NCBI RefSeq assembly: GCF_009193265.1
Contig: NZ_VZZZ01000006.1
Location: 62,001-126,000, forward strand
DNA length: 64,000 bases
Reading direction: 5' to 3'
Source of the DNA: Marinobacter changyiensis
GTDB taxonomy: Bacteria; Pseudomonadota; Gammaproteobacteria; Pseudomonadales; Oleiphilaceae
Position 1 is the first letter of the stretch. Each line of letters begins with the position of its first letter. Shown piece after piece: positions 10,883-19,142 of the stretch. Under the pieces are notes generated by a model. That model saw only the letters and a list, made by a program, of their open reading frames with translations, ran no database searches and was not told the origin of the DNA. A program made the position numbers and the translations under genes.

Positions 10883-12238
10883 CTACTCCATCTTCCCGGG
10901 AAACCAGAGTGCGATCGCGGGGAACAGGATGCACAGGATCAGCCCGGTCAGTTGCAGCAGCACAAACGGTATGATCGACCGGTAGATAACGCCGATACTG
11001 ACATCACCGTGTGCGATGCCCTTGAGATAAAACAGCGCATAGCCGAACGGTGGCGTCAGGAAGCTGGTTTGCAGGTTAATGGCAACAAGAATCGCGAACC
11101 ACAACATCAACCCCGAACTGCTGACACCGTCAAACTGCAGCCCCTCCACCACTGGCATCAGCAGTGGCAGCACCACGAAGCTGATTTCAATCCACTCCAG
11201 GAAGAAGCCCAGGACAAAGATAAGCGCCATCAGCAGGAGCAGCAAGCCGTAGGGACCCAGGCCAGTACCGGTAATGATATCGACGATCATGTCGTCGCCA
11301 CCCAGGCGCTTGAACACCAGGCTATAGCAGGTGGCGCCGATCACCACGAACAGGATCATCGCCGATGTTCGGGAGGTGTCCCGGCAGACTTCCCGCAGCG
11401 CCTGGATGTTGAGCTGCCTGAGGCCAAGGGCAAGTATCAGTGAGCCGGCGGCACCAATGGCGGCGGCCTCGGTCGGAGTAGCGATACCAGCCATTATGGA
11501 GCCAAGCACCGCGACAATCAGCACCACGGGGCCGAACAGATCCCGCAACAGGGCGATGGCCAGCGGCGAATGCTGCCCTATCAGATGCGCTTCATCGCCT
11601 TCACTGGCCAACGGTGCCCATTCCGGTTTCAGGTGCGAGATGATCAGCAGATAAATCACGTAAAGGCCGCCCAACAGCAGGCCAGGAAATATGGCAGCCT
11701 TGAACAGATCACCCACCGACAGGTTCATGATCGAGCCCATCAGCACCAGCATGATGGAGGGCGGAATCAGAATTCCCAGGGTACCCGAGGCGGCGACCAC
11801 CCCATAGGCCATTTCCGGTTTGTAGCCCTGGCGCATCATTACCGGCAGCGCCAGCAGCCCCAGCATAACCACCGAAGCGCCAATAATGCCGGTACTGGCC
11901 GCCATGACGATCCCCAGGAAAGCCACTGAAATGGCCAGCCCGCCACGGACCCGTCCAAACAGCCGTTGCAGGGTCAGTAACAGATTTCGGGCCACACCGG
12001 ATTTCTCCAGCATCAGGCCCATGAAAACAAACAGGGGAATGGCGATCAGCAGCCAGTTTTCCATCACCCCGCCAAAAATGCGAGAGGAAATGAGGCCCAG
12101 GTAACCGACGGGCACATCACCTATAAACGCAAACAGAATACCCAACCCGCCCAACAGAAAAGCCACCGGATATCCGCTGAAAATGCCCACCAGCAGGGCA
12201 AGCACCATGGCGATGGCCAGGCCGTATTCATCCAGCAT
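10883..12238 (-). CDS. dctM: TRAP transporter large membrane subunit (DctM)
   Basis: Twelve-helix ion-transporter subunit of a tripartite ATP-independent periplasmic carrier; 451 residues from the ATG at 12238, which has GGAG upstream. Longer in-frame starts would extend into dctQ. Typical features are the early glycine-rich helix (FLLGGLGILFAFIG) and the internally duplicated loops GIIGASVVMLGLLALP and ATPTEAAAIGA. Co-operates with DctQ (11-base overlap) and the DctP receptor. Uses a sodium or proton gradient, which suits an organism with a sodium ATPase. Confidence 0.93.
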   Translation of the reverse strand: MLDEYGLAIAMVLALLVGIFSGYPVAFLLGGLGILFAFIGDVPVGYLGLISSRIFGGVMENWLLIAIPLFVFMGLMLEKSGVARNLLLTLQRLFGRVRGGLAISVAFLGIVMAASTGIIGASVVMLGLLALPVMMRQGYKPEMAYGVVAASGTLGILIPPSIMLVLMGSIMNLSVGDLFKAAIFPGLLLGGLYVIYLLIISHLKPEWAPLASEGDEAHLIGQHSPLAIALLRDLFGPVVLIVAVLGSIMAGIATPTEAAAIGAAGSLILALGLRQLNIQALREVCRDTSRTSAMILFVVIGATCYSLVFKRLGGDDMIVDIITGTGLGPYGLLLLLMALIFVLGFFLEWIEISFVVLPLLMPVVEGLQFDGVSSSGLMLWFAILVAINLQTSFLTPPFGYALFYLKGIAHGDVSIGVIYRSIIPFVLLQLTGLILCILFPAIALWFPGKME

Positions 12239-12869
12239 AGTGGGGCTCCTTCGCCTCGCGGCGTGGGTCGAGGATTTTGGCCAGGCGGTCAAATACCTGC
12301 CCCAGCGCACTCAGGGCGAGCAGTACAAGCCCCGCCGGTAGCGCGCCCTTGATTAGATAGCGGTCGGTCAGCCCGCCGTAGTTGGACTGTTCCCCGGACA
12401 CATAAGCCATGCTCACAAAGTGCTTGGATAACCAGGCCACCAGTACACAGAAGGGAATCAGGAATACCAGATGCCCGATGATATCGACCCAATGCTTACC
12501 GATGGGGCTGAGATGATGATGCACCATATCCACCCGCACATGGGTGTCCGAATGCAGGGCGTAGCTGCCGCCAATCAGGGTCAACAAGCCAAACAGGTGC
12601 CACTGCATTTCCGTAACCGAGTTAATGGTGAGGGCGTTGCCCAGTAGGAGGACTTTATTTTCCCAATGAAGCAGTTCGTTCCAGCCTAAGGCGTTCATCA
12701 GCACTGTGGTGAGCACTACAAACATGATCGCCAGCACCAGCCAGCTGGAAACCCGGCCGAGCCAGTTGCCGATGGCGATCAAGGGGATGGCAATGGTGGC
12801 AAGAATTCTGGCAAGTCCGGTTCGCCAGGGAGGAAGGGAGTGCGATAGACGACCAGCGTTGGAGTTCAT
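12228..12869 (-). CDS. dctQ: TRAP transporter small membrane subunit (DctQ)
   Basis: Four-helix subunit linking the receptor and DctM. 213 residues, slightly long for the family, with a hydrophilic N-terminal tail. Contains the conserved arginine after helix 2-3 in DTHVRVDMVH, typical of DctQ proteins (HIRVDL-like). Lies 92 bases downstream of dctP on the same strand. Confidence 0.9.
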   Translation of the reverse strand: MNSNAGRLSHSLPPWRTGLARILATIAIPLIAIGNWLGRVSSWLVLAIMFVVLTTVLMNALGWNELLHWENKVLLLGNALTINSVTEMQWHLFGLLTLIGGSYALHSDTHVRVDMVHHHLSPIGKHWVDIIGHLVFLIPFCVLVAWLSKHFVSMAYVSGEQSNYGGLTDRYLIKGALPAGLVLLALSALGQVFDRLAKILDPRREAKEPHYAG

Positions 12870-12961
12870 ACGGCTGCGATATCCGTCAGATCAAAGTCCG
12901 GATGGAAAACCGGCGATGGTCTCTGCCACCGCCGGCACTTGTACCCCTTTAAATTACAGCC

Positions 12962-14014
12962 TCATTCACGGGGAATGGCCTGCAGTTCGTACCAGTCATC
13001 GACCAGTTGGGTGTGTTCCATCAATGACTCGTAGGCTTTCTTGAACATCGGGTCGTTCTTCATCTCCTCATCACGCACTTCATTCCAGCCCGTGCGCAGC
13101 TCTGAAACAACCTCGTCCGGGAAGCGTTTGACTTCAACACCTTTCTCCTTGAGCTTGGCAATCACGCGCATCTGCTCCGGGGGAGCCTCGGCCATGGACC
13201 ATTGCAGAGTGGCCCGGCACGCCGTTTCGAACTTGGCCTTGGTGGCGTCGTCGTACTCGTTCCATACATCCTGGTTAATGATGAATGAGAACCAGCTGGC
13301 GGACTGATGCCAACCGGGGAAGTAGTAGTATTTGGTGATTTCCTCGAAGCCCATGAGTTGATCCACCTGGGGCACCGAGAACTCGGTGGCATCGATACGT
13401 CCGCGCTCAAGAGCCAGGTAGATTTCACCACCGGGGATCAGCTGGGTGGAGGCGCCATACTTGTTGAGCACTTTCGCGCCCAGACCGGAAATCCGGATCC
13501 GCAGACCATCAAAATCCTTGATGCTGTTGATTTCCTTGTTGTACCAGCCACCAGTCTCCTGCGGTGAGATAAAGCACGGCAGGACTTTGACGTTGTACTG
13601 ATCGTAGGCGCTCTGGAGGAGTTCAGTGCCCTCGCCGGACCACATCCAGGACGCGAACGCCTCGGGCGTCGGGCCGAAAGGCAGCGCACCGTACAGATTG
13701 GTTACCGGCACTGTGCCGGCCCAGTAACCGATCCAGTCCCAACCCGCGGGAATGGCGCCGGACGAAACCGAGTTGAAGACTTCAAACGCCGGCACCAGGT
13801 CTCCGGGGTTGTGCACATCCAGTTCGACCTTGCCATCGGTAACCGTGTTCAGTTCTTCAGCAAAGCGCAGAGCGCCCTCGCCGATAAAAATATTGGTGTT
13901 GAAAGTGCTGGCCACATCGAGCTTCGCGGGGCCAGCAGCATGAATGGCAGAGGACAGTGTCAGCGCGGTGAAACCTGCTGCCAGCAGAGTGGGCATTCCA
14001 AAATTTCGACTCAT
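12962..14014 (-). CDS. dctP: TRAP transporter substrate-binding protein (DctP, TakP-like)
   Basis: Periplasmic receptor, 350 residues, with a cleavable signal peptide ending ...SSAIHA. The segment GLRIRISGLGAKVLNKYG carries the family's substrate-anchoring arginine, and ALERGRIDATEF resembles the dimer/ligand region of TakP-type receptors that bind 2-oxo acids with a metal. A carboxylate or 2-oxo-acid ligand is therefore likely, but the exact one is not known. First gene of dctPQM; the gap before it holds a dehydrogenase remnant. SD-like GGAAGAG precedes the ATG. Confidence 0.92.
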   Translation of the reverse strand: MSRNFGMPTLLAAGFTALTLSSAIHAAGPAKLDVASTFNTNIFIGEGALRFAEELNTVTDGKVELDVHNPGDLVPAFEVFNSVSSGAIPAGWDWIGYWAGTVPVTNLYGALPFGPTPEAFASWMWSGEGTELLQSAYDQYNVKVLPCFISPQETGGWYNKEINSIKDFDGLRIRISGLGAKVLNKYGASTQLIPGGEIYLALERGRIDATEFSVPQVDQLMGFEEITKYYYFPGWHQSASWFSFIINQDVWNEYDDATKAKFETACRATLQWSMAEAPPEQMRVIAKLKEKGVEVKRFPDEVVSELRTGWNEVRDEEMKNDPMFKKAYESLMEHTQLVDDWYELQAIPRE

Positions 14015-14095
14015 CGTTTCTCTTCCTTTCTTGTTTGGTTTTCGGTGGTTTTCGAAACATGAAGCCTTGCACCGGTCGTTGAGCGCATTGTTTAT

Positions 14096-14394
14096 CTAGC
14101 TCATTGCAATAGTAGTATTGACCTCATTCGACAAATTGTCAGGTTCAAACCAGCGGGCGGTTACCTTTTTGGTGTGGGTCCGGAACTGAATGGCCTGTTT
14201 GCCGCCGGGGCCATGATCTCCCCGTTTTGATCCCCGGGGAACCGGTGAAGATGGAAGAGCCGTTACCATTGGGGGGTTCGATTGACGAAGTCGATAACCT
14301 CCTCAAGAGTGTCGACTTCAGCCACTGTCGCAAAGGGCACCCGGCATACCACTTCCCAGGTGGAAGGGTTGATCACATCCCGCCACTCTGACGC
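14096..14394 (-). pseudogene. Remnant of methylmalonate-semialdehyde dehydrogenase (mmsA/iolA type)
   Basis: Three pieces of one aldehyde dehydrogenase can be read in order on the minus strand but in shifting frames. Near 14390-14310 an N-terminal piece reads EWRDVINPSTWEVV then RVPFATVAEVD. It runs straight into a piece from the far C-terminal half (DTLEEVIDFVNRTP, then NGNGSSIFTGS after a frame change). Finally comes the true C-terminus (GDHGPGGKQAIQFRTHTKK, VTARWFEPDNLSNEV) ending at a TAG at 14096-14098. More than 400 residues of the expected ~500 are missing, including the catalytic cysteine. The junctions suggest deletions between similar segments. It cannot make an enzyme. Confidence 0.8.
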
Positions 14395-14519
14395 GAGTAA
14401 CGCTGCTCTGGGAGTTTCTGAGGTATGCCGTGGAGATTAACGGGAGTTTCTGCTGAACGACGCTGACAGCGACCTGCAATTACCCTGTTGAAATTCTGGC
14501 ATAAGCGACGTCGGAGATC

Positions 14520-14537
14520 ATTTGGCGAGTGCCAAAT
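14520..14537. repeat. Perfect hairpin downstream of the RidA-like gene
   Basis: ATTTGGC-GAGT-GCCAAAT is a perfect 7-pair inverted repeat 44 bases beyond the stop of the RidA-like gene. No T-run follows on the minus strand, so it may be a weak terminator or an operator. The rest of 14395-14580 shows only a direct repeat of GGGAGTTTCTG (14410 and 14442) and no gene. Confidence 0.4.
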
Positions 14538-14580
14538 TCCCCGGACAGACGCCTAAACCAATCTGGCATTTCAGACCGGG

Positions 14581-14970
14581 TCAGGCCACCGCGCCATAAG
14601 CCACGATTTCCACCAGCATCTCCGGCCGCGCAAATCCTGAGACGATGATCGCCGCGCGATTCGGATAGGGTTCTGACACATATTCCGCGTAAATCTGGTT
14701 GACCACGGTCAGGTGCTCCCGGTCAGTCACATAAATCAGTGCCTGGGTCAGACCTGCCATGCCTGTTCCGGCGCAGTCCAGAGTGTGCTTCAGGTTGGTC
14801 ATGGTTTGTCTGGCCTGGGCCTCTATGCCCCCGGAGACAACTCGGCCACTGGCGTCAATCGGAATCTGCGCAGTAAAAAGGATACCGTTGGCAGAGACAG
14901 CCCATTCCAAGGGCGCTTTAGAGCGCGGCAGCTCTGTTGCAATGGGTGTAATGGTCGGTGCAGTCGTCAT
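14581..14970 (-). CDS. RidA/YjgF-family protein
   Basis: Small trimeric protein of the family that hydrolyses reactive enamine/imine intermediates, 129 residues from the ATG at 14970 (GGAGAG upstream). It has the family's core (GILFTAQIPIDASGRVVSGG near the start; YPNRAAIIVSG and LVEIVAYGAV near the end). The canonical RidA arginine position appears occupied by the PNRAAIIV segment; catalytic activity is not certain. Last gene of the minus-strand operon, 14 bases after the DUF3726 gene. RidA paralogues often accompany amine or amino-acid catabolic enzymes that release imines, which fits the operon. Confidence 0.9.
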   Translation of the reverse strand: MTTAPTITPIATELPRSKAPLEWAVSANGILFTAQIPIDASGRVVSGGIEAQARQTMTNLKHTLDCAGTGMAGLTQALIYVTDREHLTVVNQIYAEYVSEPYPNRAAIIVSGFARPEMLVEIVAYGAVA

Positions 14971-14984
14971 CCGTTTCTCTCCGG

Positions 14985-15752
14985 TCAATCATTATCGCTG
15001 GCACCAGCGCCTGCGCCGCTGCGGGAGGCCGCAGAGGCTTCAACCAGCAACCGGTCGGCCAGGGATTTGAGGGTTTTCCAAAGCTGCTCGTCCACCTCCA
15101 GCCCCTCCACCAGGGCCCGGTCCCGCTGCTGTTCCAGGTCCTCCTCGGTTTGCCGCATCAGGTTGGTCAGGGCATAGTCCGAGCGCAGGCTCGGCAGCAG
15201 GTCGACATGGTTGGCCATGATCAGGGTAATGCCATCGTTCTTTTCAGTATCGTCGGGGATATCCTCCAGGCTGTAGACGCATATTTCCGGAACCGGGTGG
15301 CCGGCTTTGAATCCAACCACTTGCTCAATCAACGGCTCGTGGGAGTTGCGCCAGAAAGCGGTGACGTTCATACCCCGGCGTGCCAGCCGGGACAGGTAGC
15401 CGATCACCAATACCCGGTTGTGGCAATGCCGGATTTTGGTGATCGACAACCCCCGTGCCCGGGCCCTGGCATATCCCAGTTCCACCGCCAGGCTGGCATT
15501 GCCGAGAATGCTGTGGTTGTGGGCGTCCAGCACACTGAAGTCGGCGTCCTGATACACCAGGGTCGGGGTTTCGCCGGGGTTCTCGGTCAGCAGATAATCC
15601 AGGCCTTTCTTGAGAGCCGCGACACCACCGAGGCCATGGACTTCCATCCAGGCAACCATTTCGGCCGCATCAATGGCATCACCCTCGGCGAAACCGATAC
15701 CCATGAACGCCTTGCGGCCCATCCCTTGCAGCTCGTTGAACGAAACTTTCAT
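14985..15752 (-). CDS. DUF3726-family protein
   Basis: 255-residue soluble protein with the DUF3726 opening (MKVSFNELQGMGRKAFMGIG, then WMEVHGLGGVAALKKGL). Members are about 200-250 residues and of unknown biochemical function. A central histidine-rich stretch (KIRHCHNRVLVIG) and the late NHVDLLPSL segment are the most distinctive parts; the tail is Ala/Gly rich. The ATG at 15752 has GGGAGCGTT before it and overlaps the stop of the 576-residue gene by 4 bases, so the two are made together. The context suggests a catabolic role with the BCCT carrier and aldehyde dehydrogenase. Confidence 0.8.
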   Translation of the reverse strand: MKVSFNELQGMGRKAFMGIGFAEGDAIDAAEMVAWMEVHGLGGVAALKKGLDYLLTENPGETPTLVYQDADFSVLDAHNHSILGNASLAVELGYARARARGLSITKIRHCHNRVLVIGYLSRLARRGMNVTAFWRNSHEPLIEQVVGFKAGHPVPEICVYSLEDIPDDTEKNDGITLIMANHVDLLPSLRSDYALTNLMRQTEEDLEQQRDRALVEGLEVDEQLWKTLKSLADRLLVEASAASRSGAGAGASDND

Positions 15753-17479
15753 AACGCTCCCGAATCCGGTTGAACGGGGAAGCTCCAGTCGTCCAGTGCC
15801 GCCAGCCGGGCCTTGTCGGTGCCGTGATCGCTGAACAGCTCACAGAACAACGGCGCACCCTGAAACAGGGTGATCCGTACCCAACGATCGGACTTGGGAT
15901 CAAACCGGCTGGCACCGAAAAACGAGAGTTTGGTGCGCAGCAGGTGCATGGGTTTCATATCCCGGTGCCAGAGGTTGGCCTGGATCTCCCCATAGGGCGT
16001 AGCACCCATGGTCTGGATACGTCGGACACATTCCTTCTGCCCCGGGTGCGCCATCAGAAATTCCACCACCGAGCCGCGGGGACTGCGATCCAGGAATGCA
16101 TCCAGCAACCGGTGTGTGCGGTGTATCCGTGGGCCGATGGCCAGCGACACTTCCTTTTCGGCACCGGGTTCTGCGGCACGCACGCCCAACCGGGGCTCCT
16201 CTTTTTCCGCCGAGCGATACCAGAACCAGTATTGATGATCCGGATTCTTGGGGTCGTAATCCAGCGCCCAGGCAAACCTGGATTCGATCATCTGTTTTAG
16301 CGCGGATGCCCGCATTTCCGGCTGCAATTCCAGTATTTCCTCACAGCCCAACTCGTCTTCCGCCGCATCAATAAGGTCGGGATAGAGTTCGATCAGCAGG
16401 GTGTTGATCAGCTCCTGGGCTTCCAGCGAACAGTGGTCGTCGGCCCAATCCAGCAAGTCATCCCAGAGGTTTGAGGTGGCGTGTGTCTGGTCCAGCCAGC
16501 GAATGACTGCGTCGATGGAGTCTACAGTGGCGGCATTGCGCCGGGTCTGCTCGGCATTCTCGGTCACGGTCTCCACAAAATGCTGGTGAGCCCGGCGCAA
16601 CAGCGTCATCAGTTCCAGGCGAGAGCTTTCGGTGGGCGGCTGCTCGCGGGCCCAGGCCAGAGCGCGCTCGCGACAATAGACCCACTGCTGGATCAGCTGC
16701 GGATGATTGATCAGGAAAGGCGCCATGCCCAAACCGGTGGAGTTACCAACGCCCAGATAACGTTGCAGTGCCGGAGCCAGGCTGACCGCATGCTCCTGCG
16801 AGCGACATTGGGCGAGGTGTTCCACCTGCTGAATGGAAAAATGGCGCAGCAGATATACCGCAAACATCTGGGCCGAAAACGGTCGGTTGAAGTCCGGATT
16901 TTTCTGCAGGCGGGCGTAATCTGCAATGCCAAACTTTCCGTTTCCGTAGACCGCTGTGGTGCGGTACAGATAACCCACCCGGGTAAGCCAGGCAGGATCC
17001 GGTTGGCGCCCCGACGCCAGAGCTTCGACAAAGTGGTCGAAGTTTCGCAGGCTCTTGTTGGCCCGCGACAGCACCAGCAGCCTCGGGTGCTGCCGGCCGG
17101 CCTCCTGCAATGGTACGTTGGCAGCCATCTGGGCCAGCAAGCTGTCCTCGACCACACCTTCAACCAGCGCAAAGGTGACGTCCCAGGCCTCCGCGATCAC
17201 ACGGTCGGATCGGCGTTCGGGGTCCAGATGCTGGGAAAACACCACACCGTGGTAAGTGTGGTGGGGCGTCTGCAAACGGTAGATCACTACGCCATGCCCC
17301 TGGTCATCCAGCTCGCTTCGGACGGTGGTGACCGTCCAGTCCTCTCGTGCCATCTGGCGAACCAGGCTGCGCGCGAAGCTCAGGCGGCTGGCGTGCAGGC
17401 TACCCAATCGTACCAGGTTCATGACCCTGGCGGCGGGGCGCAGTTTCAGCTGAGGTTGCACGTCCAACTGGGTAGCCAT
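15749..17479 (-). CDS. Unrecognised 576-residue soluble protein
   Basis: I do not recognise a family. The product has no signal peptide or membrane helix. It is rich in Arg, His, Trp and acidic residues. Visible blocks: an N-terminal domain with HHTYHGVVFSQHLDPERRSD, a middle helical domain, a hinge of acidic residues (YPDLIDAAEDELGCEEILEL), and a C-terminal part with NPDHQYWFWYRSAEKEEPRLG, TMGATPYGEIQANLWHRDMK and LHLLRTKLSFFGASRFDPKSD-like motifs. It sits 3 bases after the BCCT gene and overlaps DUF3726 by 4 bases, so it is a fixed member of this operon. An enzyme or assembly factor for the imported compound is possible but unproven. Confidence 0.85.
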   Translation of the reverse strand: MATQLDVQPQLKLRPAARVMNLVRLGSLHASRLSFARSLVRQMAREDWTVTTVRSELDDQGHGVVIYRLQTPHHTYHGVVFSQHLDPERRSDRVIAEAWDVTFALVEGVVEDSLLAQMAANVPLQEAGRQHPRLLVLSRANKSLRNFDHFVEALASGRQPDPAWLTRVGYLYRTTAVYGNGKFGIADYARLQKNPDFNRPFSAQMFAVYLLRHFSIQQVEHLAQCRSQEHAVSLAPALQRYLGVGNSTGLGMAPFLINHPQLIQQWVYCRERALAWAREQPPTESSRLELMTLLRRAHQHFVETVTENAEQTRRNAATVDSIDAVIRWLDQTHATSNLWDDLLDWADDHCSLEAQELINTLLIELYPDLIDAAEDELGCEEILELQPEMRASALKQMIESRFAWALDYDPKNPDHQYWFWYRSAEKEEPRLGVRAAEPGAEKEVSLAIGPRIHRTHRLLDAFLDRSPRGSVVEFLMAHPGQKECVRRIQTMGATPYGEIQANLWHRDMKPMHLLRTKLSFFGASRFDPKSDRWVRITLFQGAPLFCELFSDHGTDKARLAALDDWSFPVQPDSGAL

Positions 17480-17482
17480 CTC

Positions 17483-19105
17483 CTAGTTCTCCGAAATTGA
17501 GTCAGCCGAGCTGGTGGTTTGACCCACCAGGGCCACTTCGCCCTTGGGCGGCACAATGCCCTGCTCCCTTGCCATGGCAAAGGCGGATTTCGGGCCAAGG
17601 TACAGCGACGGCAGCAGAATCAGCGAGACAGGTATCGCCGTGATGACGATGAACTGTTGCAGCGCGCTGATCTGACCGGCTCCCATATAGAGCAGAACAG
17701 CGGCCATCAGCGCCATGGCCACGCCCCAGAAGGCCCTCACAACCGGTTCAGGGTCATCATGCCCAGCGCTGACTACGGCGATGGCGTAGCTCATGGAGTC
17801 CCCCGTGGTCGCCACAAAAATGGTGGTGAGCACCAGAATGGCAAGTGCCATCAGCGATCCGCCGGGCAGCGCCTGGGCGATGGTGAGCGTGGCGACGTCA
17901 AACTGGAAATTGTTGAGGGCTTCGGTCAGGTCGATGGCACCCGTCAACTGGTAAAAAATGCCAGAGCCACCCAGCAGGGTAAACCAGATGGTCGTCGCCA
18001 CCGGCGCCATCACGCCCACCGCAAGAATCATCTGGCGGATTGTCCGGCCGCGGGAGATTCGGGCAACGAAAATGGCCATCAAAGGCCCGTAACCCAGGAA
18101 CCAGGCAAAGAAGAACACCGTCCACCATTGCATCCACCAGCCTTCGGCAGTGCCGGCAGTCACCGTTGCCATGGCAAAAAAGGAACTGACGTATTCCCCG
18201 AAACCCTGAGTATAGGAATTGGTCAGGAACAGCGTAGGACCGAAGATAAAAATCACCGCCGCAATAGCCAGTGCCAGAAAGACATTGAACCGACTCAGTA
18301 ACTGGATGCCCCGGTGGATCCCCGTCATGGCCGAGGTCACGTAAACCGCCGCCAACACCACCAGTATCACCAGTTGGGTACCATAACCCTGGGGAAATCC
18401 AAACAGTTCATGAAGGCCAAAGCTGACCTGGGTGGCCAGGAATCCGATCGGCCCCACGGTACCGGCAACCACCGCGATCACACAGGCGGCATCCACAAGG
18501 CCGCCAAACCAGCCGTGCATCACCCGATCACCAAACACCGGGTAAAGCAGTGTTCGGGGCTGCAGTGGCTGCCCTTTCACATAGTGGGCGTGGGCCAGCA
18601 CGATGGCCGACAATGTGCCCAGGATTGCCCACGCCAGAAATCCCCAGTGCATGAACGACTGCGCCAAGGCAGGCGCAACGGCTTCCGCCGTGCCAGCCTC
18701 AGTATCGAACACCGGCGGCGTCACCACGAAGTGATACACCGGTTCACCGGCTGCGAAGAAAACACCCCCGCCGGCCAGGAGCGTGCACATGATGATGGAC
18801 AGCCATTTAAAGGTGCTCAGCTCCGGAGTACTCCGGTTGCCTACCTTGGCACTGCCCGCAGGCGAGACGGCAACGCCCATGCCAATCAGGAAGGTCAGTA
18901 ACAGCAGCAGCTGAAAGTAGGAACCCAGGGTCTTGGCCGTCCAGGCGAAGCCGCTGGAGATCAACCCGGCCGTCCACTCGATGTCATACAGGGAGAGGCC
19001 GAGAAAGAGCAGTATGAAACCCACGCTCAGGCCCAACACGATTGGGTCCCCCAAGCGCTTGATACCCACTTCCGGAGTCGCGGTAGAACTGGCTGAGATT
19101 GTCAT
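17483..19105 (-). CDS. BCCT-family (betaine/choline/carnitine) transporter
   Basis: Secondary carrier for quaternary ammonium or sulfonium compounds, 540 residues with about 12 membrane helices. The TM8 signature region reads WTVFFFAWFLGYGPLMAIF followed by VARISRGRTIRQ, the classic ARISRGRT motif of BCCT proteins. The usual tryptophan box (WWISW in BetP) is here WFLGY, and the glycine-rich helix is AMATVTAGTAEGW. Loss of box tryptophans suggests a ligand other than glycine betaine or choline. No long C-terminal osmosensor tail, so uptake for catabolism rather than osmoprotection is likely. Followed after 3 bases by the 576-residue gene. Confidence 0.93.
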   Translation of the reverse strand: MTISASSTATPEVGIKRLGDPIVLGLSVGFILLFLGLSLYDIEWTAGLISSGFAWTAKTLGSYFQLLLLLTFLIGMGVAVSPAGSAKVGNRSTPELSTFKWLSIIMCTLLAGGGVFFAAGEPVYHFVVTPPVFDTEAGTAEAVAPALAQSFMHWGFLAWAILGTLSAIVLAHAHYVKGQPLQPRTLLYPVFGDRVMHGWFGGLVDAACVIAVVAGTVGPIGFLATQVSFGLHELFGFPQGYGTQLVILVVLAAVYVTSAMTGIHRGIQLLSRFNVFLALAIAAVIFIFGPTLFLTNSYTQGFGEYVSSFFAMATVTAGTAEGWWMQWWTVFFFAWFLGYGPLMAIFVARISRGRTIRQMILAVGVMAPVATTIWFTLLGGSGIFYQLTGAIDLTEALNNFQFDVATLTIAQALPGGSLMALAILVLTTIFVATTGDSMSYAIAVVSAGHDDPEPVVRAFWGVAMALMAAVLLYMGAGQISALQQFIVITAIPVSLILLPSLYLGPKSAFAMAREQGIVPPKGEVALVGQTTSSADSISEN

Positions 19106-19142
19106 GGCGTTTACCTGTTTTTGTTGTCGGAACAGTGATGAC

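Noticed and set aside
14145-14333. A 62-residue minus-strand frame as a small gene
   Set aside because: It is a chance frame within the dehydrogenase remnant; the homology jumps between frames.
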